This document shows positions 1-11,994 of a stretch of 64,000 nt of DNA, in pieces (the first letter of the stretch is position 1; each line of letters begins with the position of its first letter). The notes under the pieces were generated by a model. That model saw nothing but the letters and a program-made list of their open reading frames with translations, ran no database searches and had not been told where the DNA came from. The position numbers and the translations under genes are program-made. The stretch is from positions 16,621,001 through 16,685,000 of the forward strand of contig OX621241.1 in the NCBI GenBank assembly GCA_951640165.1, read 5' to 3'. This stretch comes from Pseudoips prasinana. Its lineage: Eukaryota > Arthropoda > Insecta > Lepidoptera > Nolidae.

Positions 1-424
1 AACTGGGTCGTGTTGAAACCGGTAGTAGATGAACCCACTGAGTTTGTTTCGCTGGGTCTTCTCAGTTGGGGCGCATTGGATCCGGTGGTAGCATTAAAGC
101 GCGACCGTCGTTATTAACACAAGGTCCGTCATAATAATAATACCTTTAATATAGACAGAACCATTGACAATATGTAGTAAAAATATTAGACTTAAACTAG
201 ATAACTAAACATAATCTCTTGACAATAACTTGAAACGAGCTAGCTAAATATCATTTCTGTAATAAAATAAATTTTATAAATGTTTTCATACAAGATGTAC
301 CTAAATATCTATGTTACTAGAAATAATATCTAATGTATACTACTATATTACTACAAACATGTTCTGACTATTTACAAGCGCTTTTTTAAAGTCTACGTGA
401 ATAAAAACCTTTTTTATTTTATTA
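1..424 (+). repeat. Dispersed retroposon 3' end (repeat R1), copy 1
   Basis: Non-coding repeat that enters the window already in progress. Near-identical copies lie at 13505-13898 (+) and 52541-52970 (-), and damaged pieces at 31725-32006 (-) and 51245-51340 (-). All share a block around GCGCATTGGATCCGGTGGTA and end in GAATAAAAACCTTTTTT. The AATAAA just before a fixed 3' boundary, together with variable lengths, suggests the 3' untranslated end of a non-LTR retrotransposon or a SINE. No coding part is attached here, so the parent family is not named. Confidence 0.75.
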
Positions 425-1516
425 TTTATGTTACTACTAGATGGCGCTCGTAAACTTTTGTCATTAATTCAGTCATGTTAGCCAAAAGATGTGCACTAAT
501 AGACAAAAGCGTCCCCCGAGGATCTCCACAATGGCCAGTCTAGCGGTACCCATTGCCAGTAGCTTCCACCGACAATCATCGTCGTTGTCGGTCCACCTTG
601 TTTAGAAACAGCCCACGCTGCATCTTCCGGTTTGTGGCGGTCGAAGACTGTTGACATATGCCGTGATAATAATTATGTGAAATACTTCAAGAGTATATAA
701 AATCATCGTTTCCTCATCCTAAGCTGGCAAATGCGTTATGTTAATGGAACACACTTCTTCTAGTAAATTAAATATTCGTCTAGCGATACTTTAGCCGCGT
801 TTCGTTTAGAATCTTAGTAAACAAAGTTTCGATACATTTTGACCGCTTTTTTATTTTTTTGAACTCAACTTAAAACGGGGAAATCTTAAATTTTATCGTC
901 CGACGGGGATCAAACCATTTAATTAATCGCCTGACGTTTAAACTTATGACGATCCAGTTTTGAGGTTAAATGTATGCGTTGCATTGTGTATATTGCACAT
1001 AAAACTAAAATTAGATAATTGAATAAATTTGTGTTGAAGTATTTGGATATGCTGGTATATATTATAGAAAAGTAACTAATATATGTAGTATACTATATTG
1101 TGGTGAGAGGTGGGTCAGGGGATTGGAAAGGAAAGTAGTTTTTGTAAAGGACCTTTTGTTCGCGTCTACATTGACAGTTGATACACCACTAAGACCACAG
1201 AACACACACGTAACTAGAGTCCTGGCGCGGCGACTAACACGAGAGTGAGAGTTCACACGTGGCGCACTTACATAGTCTCCGTGACGAGCACTGCTATAGA
1301 TTTGGTATCAACTAAAACATTCTACCAATGTTACAAAAGCCACCAAAAACCCTTACCGGTACTATGGTTCGAAGTCTTAACTCGACAATATTTTGGGCTT
1401 TGCAAATATGACCATGTTTTTGAATTAGTGCTAAATTAGTGAACGCTAGTGAAGGACCACTACCTATCTCCATACTGCAATGAATGTATACTAAAATTCC
1501 TTATGTGAGTGTATAT
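425..1516. other. No gene recognised
   Basis: AT-rich sequence with short chance reading frames only. I see no protein motif, tRNA-like head or paired termini. Confidence 0.5.
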
Positions 1517-1891
1517 TTATATTATGATATCTATTTTTTTGTTTAAAATATAACGTCCGGAATATAGATATCTCGGTTTCGGGTCTATATATTCTTCTAA
1601 AAGTTTGACCAGTGCGTCGAACTCTTGTTCACGGGGGTCGCTGGGTGAGCAGAGATCGTACGCCTTTTGATGCAATTCCGGTGGTAGAGAGGACAGTAAT
1701 ATGTATAGTCTGGTCCGTGCGTCGTTAATATGGTTTAACTCAAGGTACATCTCTAGTCTTTTCACGAAATTTTGGAACGATTCTTTTTCTTGAAAAGGTT
1801 GTAAATAAATTTTAGGTGTGTTTAAGTTTGTCAGTCTTGTGGGGCGTGCTATCGCAGCTTTGAGCCGTGACCATCGTCGACGATGCAGCAA
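1517..1891 (-). pseudogene. Retrotransposon gag-like relic
   Basis: An open frame of about 124 codons resembles the capsid-type gag domain of LTR retrotransposons. It has the order LQPFQEKESFQNFVKRLE, then MYLELNHI, an ILLSSLPPEL stretch and KAYDLCSPSDP, which matches the usual pattern of helix, length-sensing loop and CSP motif before a zinc knuckle. No zinc knuckle, protease or polymerase follows, because the frame ends soon after the KPRYLY segment. The frame opens on TTG, and the only in-frame ATG is internal, so no proper start remains. I see no long terminal repeats nearby. It is best read as a truncated relic, although exaptation of a lone gag domain cannot be excluded from sequence alone. 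Confidence 0.6.
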
Positions 1892-2752
1892 CTGTCGGAG
1901 GTGGGTGTAGTTCGTGGAGTTTCAATTGTATTTGTGAAATATTTTCTTGAGTACTATATGTACCTCTGTTCAAATTCCACGTCTGTTTCCATTACATATA
2001 TATCGATGTCTGTTTCATTTTGGGCTTGTTTGGGCTTCGATTTGAGTTTGTACAATGAGGAAAACAATTAATGAATGACATACGTGTCAATAGACAACCT
2101 TTTTCTGTGATCATAGAGGTATTAAATACCATGGAGTTATGTTATGTTATATATTATAAATTGTGTTTTAACTTATATTTATTGTTACATACCTAGTAAC
2201 AATAAATATTGGTTAAAACAAAATTTTCCTGAACTGACTTGGTCACGTAGGGCAGACCCTAGAAGTCTGTATTTAGCCCTCTATCTCATAAATTTTGATT
2301 AAGTAACTATGTAAACTTGGCTCCAGTTGGTATTCTTGGCTCAAGATGAACTCATGGATTTCAGAAATACTTAAGTTTGGACAGTTGGAGAGAATTATTG
2401 AAGTGAAACTTGGTGATTCGATAATTTATGAAACGAAAAAGCAAAATTACAATGAGACAAACATATAAATAAATAGCCTGCGAGAGGATGAGACAGATTA
2501 CAATAGTATCATGTGGTTTACGCCTGCGTACAATGAAGCATTCGGAAAATATGTCACGTCATAAACAACATCATTTTAGCATTTGTCCATTAAAATTCAT
2601 TGGTTAATTAATTTATGATAATTATTTAACACATATGTGTTAATTTGACCTATAATTTTTCTTTATACTTCTCATGTGTCGTGTGTGAATTGCACACATA
2701 CACACATTTTTTTATTCATATAAATATGTAAAGTGCTGATCAGTATGTTTGT
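1892..2752. other. No gene recognised
   Basis: AT-rich non-coding DNA. It contains one imperfect inverted ATTTATTGTTAC pair near 2178-2208 and nothing else I can name. Confidence 0.45.
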
Positions 2753-2826
2753 ATCGGTAGAGCATTAATGGTTCTAACTCGTTTAACAGATTTTAAACGA
2801 GGTAGAACCATTAATTCTCTACCGAT
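2753..2826. repeat. Hairpin, about 33-bp arms
   Basis: Left arm beginning ATCGGTAGAG pairs with right arm ending CTCTACCGAT. There are two mismatches, around a very short loop of A and T. Confidence 0.85.
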
Positions 2827-3169
2827 GTGCTTTTCTTGGTATACGTATTAGTTGTTTTTGTTCTTTAGGTATTATTGAAAGACTCTATAACAATTCAATA
2901 TTGTTTTGATATAATTATCGTTCTCCTTCGTTGCTTTGTAACTTTGAGAAGTCATATCCGAATATTTTTGTACTGAGTTATACATAAACAAAAACACGTC
3001 TTTAATTACTTTAATTCACAAACAATAAGATCTCAGTTAACAGATGACACTAAACTTTTTAAACACTGCAATGCACTACCTGTACACGATAAAGTAAAAT
3101 TCATACTTCTAAAAGAACAATTTTTAATGAAAAAATACTGCATACGGTAGAACACCCTGTATATACTCG

Positions 3170-3345
3170 CCGGATCGCACAAAATAAACTGGTTACGTTG
3201 CAAGCAAAGAACTACTAAGGCGAACGGATGAGCGCCTACCTTATACCGAGACTTATTAATGTACTACATACCGCCTTACGCCAAACAATAACTAGGAATG
3301 ACTTAAAAAATAAATTAAAATTACACTTCTTATCAGCAATGTAAC
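3170..3345 (+). pseudogene. Degenerate LINE ORF2 tail
   Basis: The frame ending at the TAA at 3343-3345 reads LIPRLINVLHTALRQ, followed by a lysine/leucine-rich end. This resembles the C-terminus of jockey/CR1-type LINE proteins. The upstream part, RTTKANG, is in a different frame and meets a TGA near 3229, so at least one frameshift is needed to join them. Only this tail is present; no reverse transcriptase or endonuclease motif lies upstream. It is probably a dead 5'-truncated insertion. Confidence 0.4.
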
Positions 3346-3484
3346 CTTAAATAGATTGTATTTCTATTTTTCAATATCTTTTTTGTAATTAGTTAATAAC
3401 CTCAATGTAAAACTACCTAATTATGTTCCGTATTTAAGCTACATATGTATACCTAAGTTCCTATTCATTGATTAAAAGCGAATG

Positions 3485-3517
3485 TACAGTACCACACACA
3501 TTGTGTGTGGTACTGTA
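3485..3517. repeat. Perfect hairpin, 16-bp arms
   Basis: TACAGTACCACACACA is followed after one base by its exact reverse complement. Confidence 0.9.
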
Positions 3518-3864
3518 AGTCCAAGAGGCTTAAGTGTTACTATAGTAATAAGCCCTTAAGAATGTATTTCTACATGACTATAAATAAAAAAAAATACATT
3601 TTTTTGTGTCAAAATTAAATAAAATGCAAGAGTCGAAAATGACAAGCTAAAAGTATCAAGTTACCATGCATTATTATTAGTAGTAAATAGATAAAAAATA
3701 AGGCATCTCAACGTTACTCACTACAGCAAATGGACTAATGTAAAATCACTAGTTTAAAACTATGGTTTATATTCTTTTCATGGTCAAAATTGAGAAGTGA
3801 CATTAACGATATAAAAATGTCATTTTTTTATAAAGGCCCCGGAATTATGAAACCAATGTTTCAC

Positions 3865-4068
3865 TGCACGTGTTGCGCAGCGACTAAGACAGTCGCCTCG
3901 CCGCTTTGTGTCGCGGGTTCGAGTACCGCGCGACAACTAGTTGTGTGACCCATAACTGGTTGTTCAGAGTCTGGATATAATTTGTGTCCGTCTATTATAT
4001 GTTTGTAAAAAAGTACCCCGCGACACAGGGATAAGACAACAAAGTGCGGGCGTTGACTTAAAATAAAT
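3865..4068 (+). mobile_element. tRNA-derived SINE, family B
   Basis: The head (GTTGCGCAGCGACTAAGAC through GGGTTCGAGTACC) has spaced A-box-like and B-box-like RNA polymerase III promoter elements. The body contains TGTGTGACCCATAACTGG and ends in the CCCCGCGACACAGGGAT block. The same layout recurs at 46239-46670, supporting a mobile family rather than a chance tRNA fragment. No intact cloverleaf is evident. Confidence 0.75.
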
Positions 4069-4276
4069 GTGTTCCGAAAGCGATCGATTCGTAACAATGA
4101 CTGTAGTCAGACTTTTAACACGTTCTTTTAGTTCTCGTTTGTGACGTTTCAATAGCGCGGAGTGCAATCTTATGTCGTTCCCGTTTCGGCAAATGGTATT
4201 TCTGTATGTTTCTCTACTCTCTACTAATAGAGTGAGAAAAGTTTTTTTGACGGATGTAATGATTTTATGAATGAAA

Positions 4277-5263
4277 ACGAACGAGATCTGATAGGTCTCG
4301 TTGCGACCAAATAGTAAAATTTGGCATCTGGTGCGGAACGGGAACTAAAGATCTCGTAGCGATCTCATGCGAATCTTAACAAGAAAATAATTAGTGTCGT
4401 GTCAACTGTCGATGTGTGCATGTAAATTACGCTATAATCAGAATGGATAATATTACGTATCGCAAACGCTGTCAAAAAAATTTGGAACTTTCCTTTAGTT
4501 CTTCCAAAGAACCTGACGTGGAAAACGAAAATAATCGGTCTCCAAAATATTCATTTCTGTGCCGAAAAATGTTCCTGGAATGCGCAGTCAAAATATTTGT
4601 GTTAGCCTGAGTACTGGACATTCTTACCATACATTTACTAATGTGTTACTATCACCACGCGTTATACATCGTGCAGCACGGATCAAAATGTGTGTAATTC
4701 TGCATATTATTATGTTGTACATCTAACTTGAGAGTTCTAGCAAACAAGGGTCTTCGCAGTTTGTATCACTTTGCACACCAGATACGGACTATGAATGATG
4801 GCATGGATTTACGAACTGAAAAGATAAAAATATTAAAGGAGATAATAATTCCAGCACCAAAAAATATTTTTTTTATTGTTTTTGAGTTTTTGATGCCTTA
4901 CTATTCTATTATAAATGATTCATCATGGATAATGTTGTTTGTCTTATTGTTGATACTATGCAATATCTGCAAAACGGGATCTAAGAGTACTCGCATTTTC
5001 ATGTTATCTAATGCGGAACGAGATCCAAAAGTTCTCGTTTTTTTATTTTGTAAATGTTTCAGTATTGTTCATGACATAACTTGAGGCGGTGAAAACCTAC
5101 TGAAAGGTCTGATCATCCCCTACCTGCACATACAAAAAAAAATATAAAATTATTCTAATTTCATAAAAATATTGGGGTTGGAAGTGACTCAGTCCTACGA
5201 GATCTGTTGGATCTCGTTGCGTCATTCGTGATGGATAAAAACGAGAAATTTTAGATCTCGTTC
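4277..5263. repeat. Cluster of six GAGATCTCGTT palindromes around orphan frames
   Basis: Imperfect palindromes on the theme CGAGATCT-n-AGATCTCGTT lie near 4277-4305, 4336-4360, 4971-4994, 5015-5040, 5196-5220 and 5239-5263. They form three pairs with 43-59 bp between starts. Between the first and second pairs are two short frames: 4443-4607 (+, from an ATG, MDNITYRKRC at its start) and 4797-5084 (+, with a hydrophobic segment). I recognise neither. Paired repeated palindromes suggest the subterminal binding sites of an unnamed DNA transposon, but I could not fix outer termini or a target duplication. Confidence 0.55.
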
Positions 5264-7024
5264 CGTCTTATTAACAAGATGCATAAATGGGCTTCCGCGA
5301 TGAACGTGTTAAATGGATACATTGAAAATGTTGTAGATTTTCCATTAACCATATTTCTATAAATTTCTTGATAAGAAACTTGAATTTAGAACATATGGAT
5401 CTTGACTATATGAAAAGAGAATAGCTTGAAATTTCCTTGGTAGTAAAGAAATGCGAGGAGGGTCTAATCACATGCTTATGTCCATTTTTTTATTAGCACT
5501 TTCACGCATTAGTCGAAATAATTATGTTTAAAGTATGATAAACTTCAAACATTTATTTTTATAACTCTCACAATGCACATATGATCTTATGTTTCGGGAA
5601 GGATAATTTTAATTCGTAAAGTAGTTCATGTTATTTTTAATCAAAATTTTGATATCGACAATTTACTCCTCTGAGCACAGTATTGCCATCTCACAACATA
5701 CATTCATATAGTAATTCTATCATCCTTAAGTGTAATGTACAAGATTGTTTGTTCCGACGTTATAAGTATAGACAATAGACTATAGGGTACTGATACCAAA
5801 ATTTATGGTTAAAATAATGTTTGCATAACATGAGAAACATTGTGATAAGTCGTAAAACAAATTTATTTGCCGATTCGTCATCCGTCAATGAATCGTTCTA
5901 TGTCCATAAATGTGATACGTTAGAAGCGGATAATGATAGCTTATAAGGCTGGCCACCTACAGAGTCACGGACTATCATTGTCCTGCTTATAGTTCGTTTT
6001 CTCGTGACACTACACTATCCGATACAATGTACGCGCCGACCGAGAGTAAGGCCACGATCGAGCCGCGACCAACGTGACTCTTAGTTTGTATGCCCATCTA
6101 TATCGGCATAGGCCCACAGTAAGAAAGACCACAGTACGCTGGAATGCTTACCATACCGATATCAAGTTCACGACGATGTCTAGAAATGATGAGCTTCAGG
6201 ACGCTAGAACTTATTTGCATTTTTATCATAGAAACCAAAACAGTTTTAAAAATGCTAATTTGGCATTCTATTATTAATTACCGTGATATCAAACTCGAGG
6301 TTCAAATCATACACCAATGCACACCTGAATATAACCTGAATGAAATCGGCAGTAGTGTGTACGCTTCTAAAACATATACATGTTTACTAAGACTTGATAG
6401 GAACACTCACAATTATAGAAAAGCGCTCCAAATATACAGGAATAGAAATACACACGCATACAACTGTACTTTCGCAGACAACCAGCGTCGTTTATGGCAC
6501 GGGAACAGGATTACACGCCCTAACCATACACGAGGCACAAGTACTGACGACCATAACAGTGATAAAAATAAAAACTGCAGCCAAGTCATACCATCTGGCA
6601 AACAAAGCTATTGATGCGGCCGTGGCAATGTCGAGAAAATCTCGCAGGTGCGTGCGTGTACTACACAGATGGCAGTGATGGTGCGATAAGCAGATTCATA
6701 AAAGAAGGCAACAAACGGCAGCAGAGATAAGATCTACAATTACAACTCCAACGTAGCCGTAACGTAGTGGCATCTCGGTATCTAATGATACCGCGATATA
6801 CAGTAACATCAGAGAGTAGACAGAGAAGAGGGGCAATCAAATGGGAAATCGGCCCCCAAATCTTAAATTTAGGATATTAAGAATAAAATGTTACAAGTTA
6901 ATTTAATAACCTACAGCAATGCGGAAGTAACGACCCAAATGTGACATTACAAACGTCAAAATGACGAAAAAAATACGTTATGCACAGGAAATTTACAATT
7001 TACGACTATGATTATTACCTATTT
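5264..7024. other. Unassigned region with one longer chance-like frame
   Basis: Mostly AT-rich and unremarkable to about 6040. From 6070 to 6800 the composition becomes more balanced and overlapping plus-strand frames occur (6144-6614 and 6394-6678). Their translations are rich in Thr, His and Lys with no motif I recognise. This may be an eroded coding repeat. I assign no function. Confidence 0.35.
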
Positions 7025-7080
7025 AATCAGAATATTATACTAAACTGCGCACATAAGCAGTTTAGTATAATATTCTGATT
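7025..7080. repeat. Perfect hairpin, 24-bp arms
   Basis: AATCAGAATATTATACTAAA plus CTGC forms the left arm. After an 8-base loop its exact reverse complement follows. Confidence 0.9.
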
Positions 7081-7429
7081 TCATTTGATGTCACAAAAAT
7101 ATTGTACTAGTATAATAATCGTAATGGTAATGTCGAATTTGAGATCAATGCAAGGCAATTAATTTGTGATACATATATTCCATTGCACAAAACATGTTTT
7201 CGTTTATTTGTTGTGGTGTATGTAAAGTAAACATTAGTACATTCACAGCCGTACTGTTTCGTGAGCGAAGGGACGTTGCGCCCGACTCTCAATCTGACAT
7301 TGGCTTTCATAATTAGAACGTAACACAGGTAAATCTCCTCGGTGCTGGACGCACATGCTTAACCAGTCGAATCATTCGATTCTTCTACTAAGTATACCGC
7401 GGACTTCATATTTCTTTTGATTACTTATT

Positions 7430-7860
7430 TATACGGCGGTCCACCTGAGGTAAGCGATGACCTATGATGCATGCAACACACGCCATCATTGTCGCGTAGT
7501 CGACCATTCCACCCAGCCCGAACTCTGAGCCCTGATACATTGTTGTTAAGGGGCTAGTGATAACTATAGCACTTATTTCAGCTTGTCAGCATTGCCTTTA
7601 GACTATAATGTTTTAAAGTCAAACAGTGTTTATATATGCTACTATATGATTTCTCCTGTATAGAAAGTTTCTTAAGCCAGCAATGAAGTATACGACCCAC
7701 CAGATTGTTTTTTAAATAGAATAGCGAGGCATAGAAGCAAGCGGGTCATCTGATGTTAAGTGCTAACAGTTCCTGTAGCCATGACTCTGTTCCTAGAACA
7801 AACATGGTATCAGTGGTGTGTGACCGGCCTTTCCCTGTGGTCTCTTGAGAAAATATTCAA
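7430..7860 (+). repeat. Dispersed repeat K fragments
   Basis: Two eroded pieces, about 7430-7545 (GGCGGTCCACCTGAGGTAAG) and 7693-7860 (GCGGGTCATCTGATGTTAAG). They resemble the better preserved copy at 37495-37760 (GTGGGTCACCTGATGGTAG). Non-coding; probably LINE tails or SINE bodies. Confidence 0.5.
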
Positions 7861-8374
7861 GCCTAGGACAGGAGCTTTAAATTAATTTAATTACTTTGAA
7901 GGTATTCTGCCAGTTTAGTGCAGCTCACTGACTAAGCTTAGTGATGTTTGCTCAGTGAGCTGCTCAGAAAACAAATGAACGGTATCACCAATGAGGCAGA
8001 TACCCCTAATACCATACCAACAAATAGCTTTTAATAGCTTCTTCACTTCTATCTAAAAGTTTTACTTTCATTCGTTTAAAATTTTATCTAAAATTCACTT
8101 TCTCCTAACGAGTCTCTTAACTAATAAGGTTTGGTGTCAGGGCTCCTGACCTATTCCAACCATGACAAGGTGGGTAGGTATCTTACGGTAAGTGGAAGAT
8201 AAATAGAATAACAAATTGATAACAAATAACTATGACGTCAAGACACTAAGAACTTTCGATATACTAATGTTGGATTCATTTAGTTAATTATTTTCGAAGA
8301 TTTCTGATAGTGGAGTGGACAATAATGATAGTAAAGTGGTAACACTTTACTACCTTTTCAATATATAATATAAT

Positions 8375-8412
8375 ATTTTAGTCTCTTAAGGGTAACCTTA
8401 AGAGACTAAAAT
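8375..8412. repeat. Perfect hairpin, 17-bp arms
   Basis: ATTTTAGTCTCTTAAGG, loop GTAA, then the exact reverse complement. Confidence 0.9.
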
Positions 8413-9174
8413 ACCCAATTTTATCATCACACTCAAATCCCGCTCGTATAAATACAGGTGAATATGAAATGAGCAGAAAAACTTTTTAAACCAGTATCTA
8501 AAATCATAAACCAAGGGAATGTTGTCTGTTGCCTTTGCTCAACAGAGGAACACAGCCACTAATATAAAAATAAAAAACTTAAATCATGAAATGTGCACAA
8601 ACTAGTAACTTAACGAAAAATTTTATGAGAACAAGGATATTATAAGATAATAATACACTACATCAATGAGAGATTTAACGAGAAAACAATAAAATAAAAC
8701 TAAGAATACTATCATATTAAATGAAGTGCTAATTTATTTTAGTGGTAGCATTTTTTGTGATGATGGATATTTTGCTATCGGAATATTAAAATTTGTTTTT
8801 TAATATCGTAAACAATAACTAAACCTAATTTGGCTGTAGTTTTCAGGTTCCAGTGATCGATCACGGTTTCCATATTACCAAAATAAATCTTAATGAAAAC
8901 GCAAGATTTTTTCACTCTAAACTATATTATTTGTTTCTCCTGTTTGCTAGCTAGAATATTAGGATGGTAGTGTTATAGCAATCTTATAAATAAATTTAAA
9001 TTATTGAGTTTATGTTCTACAAGTTGTTCAATTTTATGGGCAAATTACGCTCCTTTAACTTTGTTTACCGTTTATGTCATACCGTGCATAATAAATTAGT
9101 CACTAAGCAATAGGGTTAAAGTAATCCGAGCTTTACGTAACTATATAATTTCTTGTTTGTATGCGTGTCTGCAT
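8413..9174. other. No gene recognised
   Basis: AT-rich non-coding DNA; nothing nameable seen. Confidence 0.5.
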
Positions 9175-9331
9175 ACAGGCCCCCTACAAGATTGACCGAT
9201 GATCTTGTGAGGGTCGCTGGAATTCGCTGGATGCGGATAGCGCAAGAACGGCAATTGTGGAGATCTTTGGGGGAGACCTTTGTCCAGCTGTGGGCATCTT
9301 TCGGCTGATGTGATGATGTTGATGATGCGTG
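9175..9331 (+). pseudogene. RTE-type LINE ORF tail and repeat tail
   Basis: The plus-strand frame reads PPTRLTDDLVRVAGIRWM and continues to a LWRSLGE...QLWASFG end with a TGA at 9329-9331. This is the conserved C-terminal signature of RTE-like endonuclease/reverse transcriptases (RWTDDL...WMR.A..R..W..LGE). It is followed at once by a TGATGATGTTGATGATG tract, like the short-repeat 3' tails of RTE elements. All catalytic parts are missing, so this is a 5'-truncated copy of a different subfamily from the intact element at 20947-24030. Confidence 0.7.
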
Positions 9332-9396
9332 ACAGCACTTGTATATTATTCTTTGCAATAATAGAGTTTAAGAAATTAGAATCGCATGCCCGAAGA

Positions 9397-9420
9397 CCCG
9401 GTATGCTTTTGCATACCGGG
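9397..9420. repeat. Perfect short hairpin, 10-bp arms
   Basis: CCCGGTATGC, loop TTTT, GCATACCGGG. It lies just after the RTE tail. Confidence 0.85.
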
Positions 9421-9844
9421 TGTAATGCACTCACTGCATTGATTTACAATGCTGTTTTCAGCAAGGTACAATAACCACGCTAGCTTGCTGGAAACAGCAT
9501 TGTATAGCGGTTGCGGATTTACCTCCTTCCCTAATGAGCTCTGGGAACTCATTCGCGTTAGTACGACCTTTACTATGTTATAATTTCAGACATAGACCGC
9601 CCCCAAAGGCAATGGCTGGTTGTTCTGCTTGTATCCAGCGGCTTCCCGCTATTAACCATCACTACCATATATATAACATATTATCTGCAGTGTATTCTGT
9701 AAGGTTTGGGCATAGTCGAGCGGTTTATAAAGCTAACTGCTTAATGCTAAAAAAGGTGGCATCGCTCACCCGAGCCTTGCGGTAATTGATACTTCATCTT
9801 AGACTTAATTCCATTTTAAGATTCCGTAATCAAAGTTTACAAAT

Positions 9845-9990
9845 GGAACTTTATTACTCCGATGTCCGTGTGTCCGTCCGTCGGTATATCAGCGGACTGT
9901 ATCTCATGAACCGTAATAGATAGTTTTACAAATTGTGTGTTGTGTATTTACATTTCTGCGATAACACCAAATGGTAAAAGCAAAAATTGG
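9845..9990 (+). repeat. Dispersed repeat F, copy 1
   Basis: Contains TCCGTCCGTCGGTATATC and CTGTATCTCATGAACCGTAA, closely matching the copy at 50655-50900. Non-coding; I recall this block as common in moth genomes but did not check it. Confidence 0.6.
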
Positions 9991-10439
9991 GACTCAATGA
10001 TGTAAGATATAGTTTATTGTATTTTTAATGGACTTGTATCGATAATCGAATACGGTATGGAACGCGTGTCCGATACGCACTACGTCAGTTAATAGAAGTG
10101 TAATGCAAACACTGCAATTAGTGGACGGAAGATTGCAAGATCGCTAACTAAGTACTATGTACTTATTTATAATGAAATGATATTGTTAAATAATTTTTTT
10201 TATCAAATCCAGGTTCCTTGAAAAAAATATGGTCTATCTCTCCTAACAAGTTTAGTTCTAATTTAATAAAAGCTAAGTAGGTTTTCATGGTCCCTTCCAG
10301 TCTCTACTTAATTCCAGCCAACAAAGTAAATTAAACTTAACACAGCTCCATAATACAAGAAACGCGTGAGGCTCGGTGGGTTTTATTAGCCAAATGTTAA
10401 GCCATAGGGTTATCTGTAGGTTAAAACAAGAATATCCCG

Positions 10440-10735
10440 AATAAGCCGTTACATTGAACGGGAGTTCGGGACGCTCGGAGAGAGAGGTGCAGGGTACGGG
10501 GCGCGGGAGGGGTGTTACCGAGTGCATGCGTACTACAGACGCCACAGCTACAAATAACTGATATTATCCAGATTATTATATAAAATATTACTCTATACCC
10601 GCGAATACATTTAAATATGCAAAGTAAAAAGTGAAATTTGTGAATAAACGACATTTCTAATGTTGTTTTTGTGTATAATTTGTGCACGGTTCTGTGTTGG
10701 AGGTTATGTTGACTGAGGAGTTATGGTTTTCAGAG
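10440..10735 (+). promoter_or_regulatory. GC-rich island, possible promoter and short first exon
   Basis: Positions 10440-10550 form a GC- and CpG-rich patch in AT-rich surroundings. About 150 bases downstream on the plus strand an ATG at 10706 opens ten codons (MLTEELWFSE), followed directly by GTATGT, a good splice donor, at 10736. The start context is weak and no acceptor or second exon was found. On the minus strand, a frame ending near 10421 has a hydrophobic segment and could equally be read. This is a weak hypothesis of a host promoter. Confidence 0.2.
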
Positions 10736-11668
10736 GTATGTATTTTGTAAACATTGTTTCATAATGATTACTTCCGTTTTTTTACAATGTAAAATTTAAC
10801 ATAACTAGAAATTTAACCAATTTGATACGGGTAATAAATACCCATTTAAAATATCGTTGATATAATTTCCGCGGAACATCTGGGTCAGACGCTTTAATTA
10901 ACAATATTTAGACACTGATCAACATTCTGATCAGTTTGAAAAATTGTTATCATATTAAGTACCCACTTACTTACATGAATAAAAACGAATATTTGTATAT
11001 GAAACAAATATACATATATTAAATATTCATTCGTAAGATATTGATTCGATTATTATGGAACTTTGGTGGGTGGATCTGTGTACGCCAGCGAAATTTCAAA
11101 ATCTTACCTAAATACATTCAATTTAATTTGATCTTAAAAGTATACATTAAATTCACGTCGCGTCCCGAGTACAAGTAGTTAATAAATAAATCATTAATAG
11201 TATATTCGCCTGAAAGTAAAATTAAATTAGAATGATAAAAATCATCTCTCACGCTCATCTCACCAGGCTCTCGTTATTTTTATACGTATGTATTCAATGA
11301 GGAATGAGGTTAACGTTTGCAAAATTTTAATATTATGATATTTCGTTACTTAAGATGAAACAATTACTTTCTTTTAAATAACAAAATGTAGGTATCCTAA
11401 CTTGTCATGTTCCCTTTATCCTTGCTTTTTATTAGTTTCAGTATACACTTTATACATTATTTTCCAATATTAGAGCTATAATTACTGTGTTAAGTGTCAG
11501 ACTTATTTCATAATATACAATAATGTACTACGTTGCCACATACGCATGTCATTTAGGTACAACACAAGAATTCTATAAGTTTATTGTAACACCATATATC
11601 TGTAACAATGTTTCAGCAATGAAATAATTATAATTTTGTTTATAATGCTAATGAATGAATATATAAAT
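10736..11668. other. No gene recognised
   Basis: AT-rich DNA with short inverted words such as CTGATCA/TGATCAG near 10915-10934. No coding signal. Confidence 0.45.
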
Positions 11669-11716
11669 ATTAACTGCATCCGACTGTTAAGGCTTTAATA
11701 GCCGGATGCAGTTAAT
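11669..11716. repeat. Hairpin, 14-bp perfect arms
   Basis: ATTAACTGCATCCG and its exact reverse complement flank a 20-base loop that is itself partly paired. Confidence 0.85.
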
Positions 11717-11994
11717 GTTTATCCAATCAAAGTTCTGATCAACCTGCCTCGATGTTTCGCGCGAAGTATATCTGGTTCCTACTATGCTTAACTTAATGTA
11801 TGTTATTGATATCATAATTACCATTGGTTTATTGAGTTATTTAGTCTCAAGAGAAGTACGTAGAGCGTAATATTTTCTCAACACACCTTAAATTATCTGC
11901 TATCAACTTTTCAGACCAACTGCTCGTAGTTTGAATCGGAATATTTAATAGCTGATAGCTTAAGGTGTGTATGAGTTGATGATTGTAGACCATT

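Noticed and set aside
4797..5084. Membrane protein gene suggested by a hydrophobic run
   Set aside because: Short, AT-rich, no homologue recognised, and it overlaps the palindrome cluster; hydrophobic frames are common by chance in AT-rich DNA.
9116..9434. Minus-strand frames of 80 and 97 residues
   Set aside because: They are antisense to the RTE C-terminal fragment, whose plus-strand frame has the conserved signature.
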